The notes under the pieces: generated by a model
The model's database searches: none
Told to the model about the DNA's origin: nothing
Seen by the model: only the letters and a program-made list of their open reading frames with translations
Part shown: positions 6,008-9,511 of the stretch, in pieces
How positions within the stretch are numbered: the first letter of the stretch is position 1
Layout: every line of letters begins with the position of its first letter
Assembly: GCA_039799445.1 (NCBI GenBank)
Contig: JBDLSO010000021.1
Coordinates: 1-9,511 of the forward strand
Length of the DNA: 9,511 bases
Direction: 5' to 3'
DNA from: JBDLSO01 sp039799445
GTDB taxonomy: Bacteria; Patescibacteriota; Minisyncoccia; Phycocordibacterales; UBA5272
Translations under genes and position numbers: made by a program

Positions 6008-7336
6008 ATGAAAGGAACATTATTTCAAGCAGGTATTATAGGCACACTCGTACTTTCAATAGTTATTGCGGTACTGATTTTCTCAGGTGTTATCAAATTG
6101 CCGGGAGCAAAGAACTCAGTCCAATATAGTGGTACAGTAACTATATGGGGTACAGTCAGAGCAGAGAAAATGGCTGAAATTATTGAAGCTGTGAATAACC
6201 AGACAAAGACATATCAAGTTCTATACCAAGAGAAAGATGCAGCAACATTTGAAATTGATTTGGTGCAAGCATTAGCTTCTCAAAAAGGTCCAGATATACT
6301 CATTGTACAACCAAGTATGATAATAAAACAAAACGATAAGTTTGAAGTAACACCTTTCAAATCTTTTTCTGAGAGAGACTTCAAAGACTTATACGTCGAT
6401 ATAGCAAATCTATTTTTGAGTCCTGAGGGAATACTCGCTTTTCCAATCAGTGTAGACCCAATGGTATTGTATTACAATAAAGATATATTCAACAGAGAAG
6501 CTATCGCAATACCACCTGCTACATGGAATGAATTGATTGAACTTGCACCAAGACTTTCAGAAGTGAGTCCTGACGGAACACTTATCAAAAGTATGATAGC
6601 TCTTGGGGAGTTTGATAATGTTACCCACGCAAAAGACATAGTAGCCCTACTGGCACTACAACTCGGTAATCCGATAGTTGAATCAAAAAAAACAAACTCA
6701 GACGATGGTGTTATAACTCAATATAAATCAGTGTTTAATATGTCAAATGAACAAGGGGTACAAGTGGGAGATTCAGTACTCAGATTCTATACTTCATTTT
6801 CAGATCCTGCCAAAGACACATATACATGGAACAAAAATATACCAGATTCACAAACACAATTTATCGCAGGCAAAATACCATTTTATATAGGATATGCAAG
6901 CGAATACACAGCAATAGCCGAGAAAAACCCAAATCTTTCTTTTGATATTACTCGTATACCACAAATAAAAGACTATCCAACAAAGACAACTATCGGGTCA
7001 TTGCTTGGTGTCGCGATACTTACATCGAGCAAAAACAAAGGAGCGGCATTTGATACTACCCAATACCTCACCTCTTCTGAATATGCTCCCTTTATAGTAG
7101 AGCAATTAGGAACAGCTCCAGCGCGTAGAGACTTACTTTCTGTCAAGCAATCAGATTCCTATAATTCAGTAGTATACCCATCAGCTATTATAGCCAAATC
7201 GTGGTTTGACCCTGATCAAGAGAAAACAGCAGTTATTTTCAAAAAAATGATTACAGGAGTCGTTTCGGGTAGATATTCTATTAGAGAAGCAGTAAATGAT
7301 TTTGTTCAAAACCTGCAAGATATGCTACCATCATAA
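6008..7336 (+). CDS. Membrane-anchored extracellular solute-binding protein (family 1-like)
   Basis: 442 residues. One N-terminal hydrophobic helix (about 8-29) has no lipobox cysteine, so the protein is probably anchored by an uncleaved helix. The body resembles MalE-type (SBP family 1/8) binding proteins: GTVTIWGTVRAEKMAEIIEAVN (42-63), GPDILIV (94-100), then ILAFPISVDPMVLYYNKDIF (132-151) and PPATWNELIELA (159-170), the classic 'P...d...LyYNkd.f...g...PP.TW.El' block. Family members deliver sugars or peptides to ABC permeases, but no permease or ATPase is in the window; the gene instead sits 1 nt before a pilin-like gene. I chose ATG 6008 over an in-frame ATG at 5969 because 6008 gives a clean signal anchor and avoids a 35-nt overlap with the methyltransferase. 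The ligand is unknown. Confidence 0.88.
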   Translation: MKGTLFQAGIIGTLVLSIVIAVLIFSGVIKLPGAKNSVQYSGTVTIWGTVRAEKMAEIIEAVNNQTKTYQVLYQEKDAATFEIDLVQALASQKGPDILIVQPSMIIKQNDKFEVTPFKSFSERDFKDLYVDIANLFLSPEGILAFPISVDPMVLYYNKDIFNREAIAIPPATWNELIELAPRLSEVSPDGTLIKSMIALGEFDNVTHAKDIVALLALQLGNPIVESKKTNSDDGVITQYKSVFNMSNEQGVQVGDSVLRFYTSFSDPAKDTYTWNKNIPDSQTQFIAGKIPFYIGYASEYTAIAEKNPNLSFDITRIPQIKDYPTKTTIGSLLGVAILTSSKNKGAAFDTTQYLTSSEYAPFIVEQLGTAPARRDLLSVKQSDSYNSVVYPSAIIAKSWFDPDQEKTAVIFKKMITGVVSGRYSIREAVNDFVQNLQDMLPS

Positions 7337-7337
7337 T

Positions 7338-7823
7338 ATGACACATATATTCAAATACACATTCAGCATACTTTTCGCGACAATAATATGTTCGAGTATT
7401 GGATATGCTCAGACAGCAGTACCAAATACAGGAACCCCGGTTATCAAAACAGAATCACAAGGTGGACAATCTGACACTGGTGCAGGACTAGTCCAATGCG
7501 GACGTATCTCAAGCACGGGGAAAAGTGGCGATGAATGCACCTTTAAAGATTTAATTACATTGGTTGGAGACACTATTTCATTTATCATCAAAAATGTCAT
7601 TATCCCTCTCCTCATACTCGGACTTGTGTATCACGGTGCACGTATGGTGATATTCAAGAACAAAACAGCAGAAATAGAAAAAATCAAAAAAGGTATTTGG
7701 AGTATGCTTATAGGAATATTCTTTATGCTTACAGCGTGGCTACTTGTCGAGACTATTACTACATCATTTGGAGTAAAGTATAGCACCGATCCAAAAACAG
7801 GCGTTGTTGATTTCCTGAAATAA
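7338..7823 (+). CDS. T4SS pilin-like (TrbC/VirB2-type) secreted two-helix protein 1
   Basis: 161 residues. A signal peptide (MTHIFKYTFSILFATIICSS to GYA, about 1-24) precedes a Gly/Ser/Thr-rich exterior segment containing Cys54 and Cys67, which could form a disulfide. Two hydrophobic helices follow, about 77-103 and 118-141, joined by a Lys/Glu-rich loop (FKNKTAEIEKIKKG). The pattern 'eCtf.dLi.lv..i..fii..vi.Pll.lglvy.G...i' followed by 'i.siliGifl.ltaw.lv' matches the TrbC/VirB2-like T4SS pilin families frequent in Patescibacteria. The start at ATG 7338 lies 1 nt after the solute-binding protein stop and gives a proper signal peptide; an in-frame ATG at 7296 would add 14 residues that disrupt it. 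It is translationally linked to the upstream gene. The role in a pilus, secretion or uptake apparatus is inferred. Confidence 0.8.
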   Translation: MTHIFKYTFSILFATIICSSIGYAQTAVPNTGTPVIKTESQGGQSDTGAGLVQCGRISSTGKSGDECTFKDLITLVGDTISFIIKNVIIPLLILGLVYHGARMVIFKNKTAEIEKIKKGIWSMLIGIFFMLTAWLLVETITTSFGVKYSTDPKTGVVDFLK

Positions 7824-7848
7824 ACTTTTATTTACGCTACTTTATTGC

Positions 7849-7854
7849 TACAAT
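7849..7854 (+). promoter_or_regulatory. Possible -10 box before pilin-like gene 2
   Basis: TACAAT is followed by 7 nt and the ATG at 7862, again placing the predicted transcript start at the start codon. No good -35 is seen (a T-rich stretch lies at 7826-7833). This is the only gap in the pilin cluster upstream of 9004 that is long enough (38 nt) to hold a promoter. Confidence 0.5.
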
Positions 7855-7861
7855 TATATAT

Positions 7862-8251
7862 ATGAAAAAAATGTCACAGTATATAGTAGGAACTCTAGCG
7901 ATACTCCTTACAGGTACAAATCATGTACTGGCTGATGCTTTGGGTCGGGAAACAGCACCAACAAGCGGATCAGGCGGTGTAGAAATCGTACAACTCAAAA
8001 ACCCTATAGCAGCAGATAGTGTAAACGAATTAATTGGCAATATAATCGATATATTGCTACTATTAGCTGCACCAGTTCTTGTTTGTGTATTTATTTGGAT
8101 AGGATTACGATTCGTATTGGCACAAGGTAATGCCACTAAATTAAAAGAGGTGAGACAAGCCTTCCTCTGGACACTTGTTGGAGCGGCGATAGTTATCGGA
8201 GCCAAGGGTATACAAATACTCGTGACAGGTACATTTGAAGCAATTATATAA
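7862..8251 (+). CDS. T4SS pilin-like (TrbC/VirB2-type) secreted two-helix protein 2
   Basis: 129 residues. The signal peptide ends near VLA-DA (about residue 24). The mature part contains LKNPIAADSVNELIGNIID (45-63), then helix 1 (about 60-87) ending in FIWIGLRFVLAQGN. A short basic loop (ATKLKEVRQ) leads to helix 2 (about 99-120), FLWTLVGAAIVIGAKG. The 'NPi.a.s..eli..iid', 'G..fv.AqGn..klk.a' and 'lw..vGaaiviGa..i' blocks are the hallmark of the Patescibacteria T4SS-pilin group, making this the most typical member of the cluster. By analogy with VirB2, the processed two-helix protein would polymerise or reside in the membrane as part of a conjugation-like or competence machine. No VirB4/VirD4-type ATPase is visible here. 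There is no Shine-Dalgarno sequence. Confidence 0.85.
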   Translation: MKKMSQYIVGTLAILLTGTNHVLADALGRETAPTSGSGGVEIVQLKNPIAADSVNELIGNIIDILLLLAAPVLVCVFIWIGLRFVLAQGNATKLKEVRQAFLWTLVGAAIVIGAKGIQILVTGTFEAII

Positions 8252-8257
8252 TTTATT

Positions 8258-8626
8258 ATGAAATACATATACACATTACTCGCCATATTATACGTCTCTC
8301 CACTTGTAGTTCACGGAGCAGGTGAAACAACAACAGGAGGCTCGCTTGCCCGATTTCTCGGTAAAATTAAAGATATATTATCAGATATTGTCATACCGCT
8401 ACTTATTACCTTGGCGCTTGCAGTATTCTTTTGGGGTATAGTAGTCTCAATATACAAAGCTGGATCAGATTCAAAAGCTGTAACACAAGGCAGAACTCTA
8501 TTACTATGGGGTATTGTAGCATTATTTGTTATGATATCTATATGGGGATTGGTCAATTTAGTAGCAGATACATTCGAGATAAGTTCAAATAATTCTCGAA
8601 CGATACCCAAATTAGGTACGTATTAA
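8258..8626 (+). CDS. Pilin-like two-helix secreted protein 3 (FFWG family)
   Basis: 122 residues. A signal peptide ends near VVHGA (about 20-21). Helix 1 (about 42-66) contains ITLALAVFFWGIV, a polar loop (KAGSDSKAVTQGR) follows, then helix 2 (about 80-102) with LLLWGIVALFVMISIWGLVNLV. The tail ends in RTIPKLGTY. It is clearly paralogous to the next two genes, which share the same core, and more distantly similar to the pilin-like proteins upstream in size and topology. It starts 6 nt after the previous stop and is probably cotranscribed. A structural or pilin-like role is inferred from topology and company; a pore-forming or holin-like protein is a less likely alternative given the cleavable-type signal peptide. 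Confidence 0.78.
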   Translation: MKYIYTLLAILYVSPLVVHGAGETTTGGSLARFLGKIKDILSDIVIPLLITLALAVFFWGIVVSIYKAGSDSKAVTQGRTLLLWGIVALFVMISIWGLVNLVADTFEISSNNSRTIPKLGTY

Positions 8627-8640
8627 TAATCGGATATAAT

Positions 8641-9003
8641 ATGAAACAGATATATATAGTAATCAGTCTTGTGTGTATAACAGTATTCACTGCACAAACT
8701 GCATTTGCACTGGATAAAACAAAAGGAGTAGCAAAATTACTCAGTGATATAGGGGGGTTAGTTGATATGTCTATTGCTATACTCGTCACCCTTGCCCTTG
8801 CTGTATTTTTCTGGGGACTTGTCAAATACATATTCAAACTCGGCGGTAAGGGAGGAGATGGCGGTAGAGCACTTATGATATATGGTATTATTGCTCTTTT
8901 TGTGATGGTTTCTATATGGGGGCTAACGAAATTTGTCGGTGACTTTATAGGAATAGACAAAAACGCTAGCGCACCTGACTCAAGTAAATTACTTCCGAAA
9001 TAG
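8641..9003 (+). CDS. Pilin-like two-helix secreted protein 4 (FFWG family)
   Basis: 120 residues. A signal peptide ends at AFA-LD (about 23). A short mature N-terminus (KTKGVAKLLSDIGGLVDMS) leads to helix 1 (about 42-63), VTLALAVFFWGLVKYIFKLG. A glycine-rich loop (GKGGDGG) leads to helix 2 (about 78-100), LMIYGIIALFVMVSIWGL, and the tail ends in SKLLPK. It is the closest relative of the gene at 9099 in both protein and DNA sequence (see the repeats at 8785 and 9249). It starts 14 nt after the previous stop, with TATAAT abutting its ATG and no Shine-Dalgarno. The function is probably as a membrane or pilus subunit; this is inferred. Confidence 0.8.
   Translation: MKQIYIVISLVCITVFTAQTAFALDKTKGVAKLLSDIGGLVDMSIAILVTLALAVFFWGLVKYIFKLGGKGGDGGRALMIYGIIALFVMVSIWGLTKFVGDFIGIDKNASAPDSSKLLPK
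8785..8922 (+). repeat. Duplicated gene core, copy 1 (in pilin-like gene 4)
   Basis: The two helices and loop of this gene match 9249-9386 at a constant offset of 464 nt with no indels. The match includes a 23-nt identical stretch beginning at 8875. Nucleotide similarity extends into synonymous positions, pointing to a fairly recent tandem gene duplication. Confidence 0.8.
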
Positions 9004-9014
9004 AGAGAAAGCCC

Positions 9015-9043
9015 TTGCCAGATGTAAATACAAGCAGTATACT
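9015..9043 (+). promoter_or_regulatory. Strong sigma-70-type promoter of pilin-like gene 5
   Basis: TTGCCA (9015-9020), a 17-nt spacer and TATACT (9038-9043) form the best consensus promoter in the window. Transcription would start near 9050, leaving a leader of about 49 nt before the ATG at 9099, unlike the leaderless layout of the other genes. The 95-nt gap (9004-9098) is the longest in the pilin cluster. It suggests separate, probably high, expression of the last paralogue, as expected of a major subunit. Confidence 0.68.
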
Positions 9044-9098
9044 ATATGTATAGAGAGATATTGTGCTTCATTTAGTATTTTAAAATAACAGTAATTAT

Positions 9099-9485
9099 AT
9101 GAAAATAAATAGTATTATAGCAGCAGCGGCAGTAGCGCTTGTGCCAGTAGTAGCATTTGCGGAAAATCCGACTGGACCAGCAACAGAAAACGTAACAAAA
9201 TTGTTTACAGCATTTGGGTCACTTGTTAACATGTCAATCGGAATATTGGTAACCCTTGCCCTTGCAGTTTTTTTCTGGGGACTTGTTACATACATTTTCA
9301 AGCTTGGTAATGGTAAAGGCGAAGAGGGTAAAAACCTGATGATATATGGTATTATTGCTCTCTTTATTATGGTTTCAATATGGGGAATCATTACTTTTAT
9401 CGGAACTTTCTTAGGAGTTAATCAAAATCAAGCGCAGGGCGTTGGTAATTTAGTTCCGAAAGATAACTACATAAATAATAAATAA
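9099..9485 (+). CDS. Pilin-like two-helix secreted protein 5 (FFWG family)
   Basis: 128 residues. A classic signal peptide (MKINSIIAAAAVALVPVVAF then A-EN, cleavage about 21) precedes a short mature N-terminus (NPTGPATENVTKLFTAFGSL). Helix 1 (about 43-64) contains VTLALAVFFWGLVTYIFKLG, the loop is GNGKGEEGKN, and helix 2 (about 80-104) contains LMIYGIIALFIMVSIWGIITFIG. The tail is GVGNLVPKDNYINNK, sharing the PK motif seen near the ends of the two previous paralogues. It has its own strong promoter and a 49-nt leader without a clear Shine-Dalgarno sequence, so it may be the abundant member of the set. The TrbC/VirB2-like pilin role is inferred from topology and neighbours. Confidence 0.82.
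   Translation: MKINSIIAAAAVALVPVVAFAENPTGPATENVTKLFTAFGSLVNMSIGILVTLALAVFFWGLVTYIFKLGNGKGEEGKNLMIYGIIALFIMVSIWGIITFIGTFLGVNQNQAQGVGNLVPKDNYINNK
9249..9386 (+). repeat. Duplicated gene core, copy 2 (in pilin-like gene 5)
   Basis: Counterpart of 8785-8922 at a constant 464-nt offset. The signal peptides, mature N-termini and C-terminal tails outside this block have diverged much more than the two-helix core. Confidence 0.8.
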
Positions 9486-9495
9486 GTAGAAGGTA

Positions 9496-9501
9496 TATAC
9501 T
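9496..9501 (+). promoter_or_regulatory. Possible -10 box at the window edge
   Basis: TATACT lies 10 nt after the stop of the last gene, in the same relative position as the leaderless-type promoters upstream. It could serve a gene starting just beyond the window. No -35 is recognisable and the downstream gene is not visible. Confidence 0.35.
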
Positions 9502-9511
9502 ATAAAAATAG

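Noticed and set aside
7296..7337. Upstream ATG for pilin-like gene 1
   Set aside because: It lies inside the preceding gene and spoils a normal signal peptide that starts at 7338.
8635..8640. TATAAT as the promoter of pilin-like gene 4
   Set aside because: It abuts the ATG directly, so transcription would begin inside the coding region. It is more likely a product of the AT-rich start context.
1..9511. Recoded TGA (code 25 or 4) as in Gracilibacteria/SR1
   Set aside because: All genes are full length under the standard bacterial code. None uses TGA as its stop (8 TAA, 3 TAG), but the sample is small and no in-frame TGA occurs.
1..9511. CRISPR arrays, tRNA or rRNA genes, insertion sequences, riboswitches
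   Set aside because: No regularly spaced repeats, no cloverleaf-like sequences, no transposase or terminal inverted repeats, and no gap of 300 nt that could hold a large structured RNA. The longest gap is 95 nt.

Overview
The window is AT-rich, tightly packed and entirely plus-strand. It looks like a small-genome Patescibacterium (CPR), probably in the Parcubacteria group. This is inferred from family features, not from a search: a cut-down PheS/PheT pair, an Ig/PKD-like secreted tail, a single-pass membrane protein with DUF11-like repeats, a cluster of T4SS-pilin-like two-helix secreted proteins, gaps of a few bases, and no Shine-Dalgarno sequences. Stop codons are TAA (8) and TAG (3). No gene needs a recoded TGA.

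Layout. Positions 1-168 hold the C-terminus of a secreted Ig/PKD-like protein, followed by two hairpins (171-196 and 209-240); the second is a textbook intrinsic terminator. A TATACT box then sits exactly 6 nt before the pheS ATG. pheS (254-1006) and pheT (1010-3451) form a two-gene operon for phenylalanyl-tRNA synthetase. A second TATACT-N6-ATG drives a 642-residue membrane-anchored extracellular protein (3516-5444). A third drives a class I methyltransferase (5482-6003), followed at once by a membrane-anchored extracellular solute-binding protein (6008-7336) and the first pilin-like gene (7338-7823). Four more small secreted two-helix proteins follow (7862-9485). The last three are close paralogues, and the last has its own strong promoter (9015-9043).

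Main discovery. PheT carries an apparently complete NlpC/P60 (papain-like) hydrolase domain of about 160 residues, with Cys362, His447 and His459 in place. It is inserted in frame into the hairpin of the B5 domain, just before conserved B5 metal-ligand positions. The same PheT lacks the EMAP/OB tRNA-binding domain, PheS lacks its N-terminal coiled coil, and the PheT editing-site glutamate (E. coli Glu334) is replaced by Val220. So this synthetase has lost tRNA-binding appendages, may edit poorly, and has gained an enzyme normally associated with cell-wall or amide hydrolysis.

Other points of interest are a recurrent promoter layout predicting leaderless mRNAs, and a tandem expansion of FFWG-motif two-helix secreted proteins sharing a C-terminal PK motif beside a permease-less solute-binding protein. 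Together the second half suggests a cell-surface, pilus or secretion locus.
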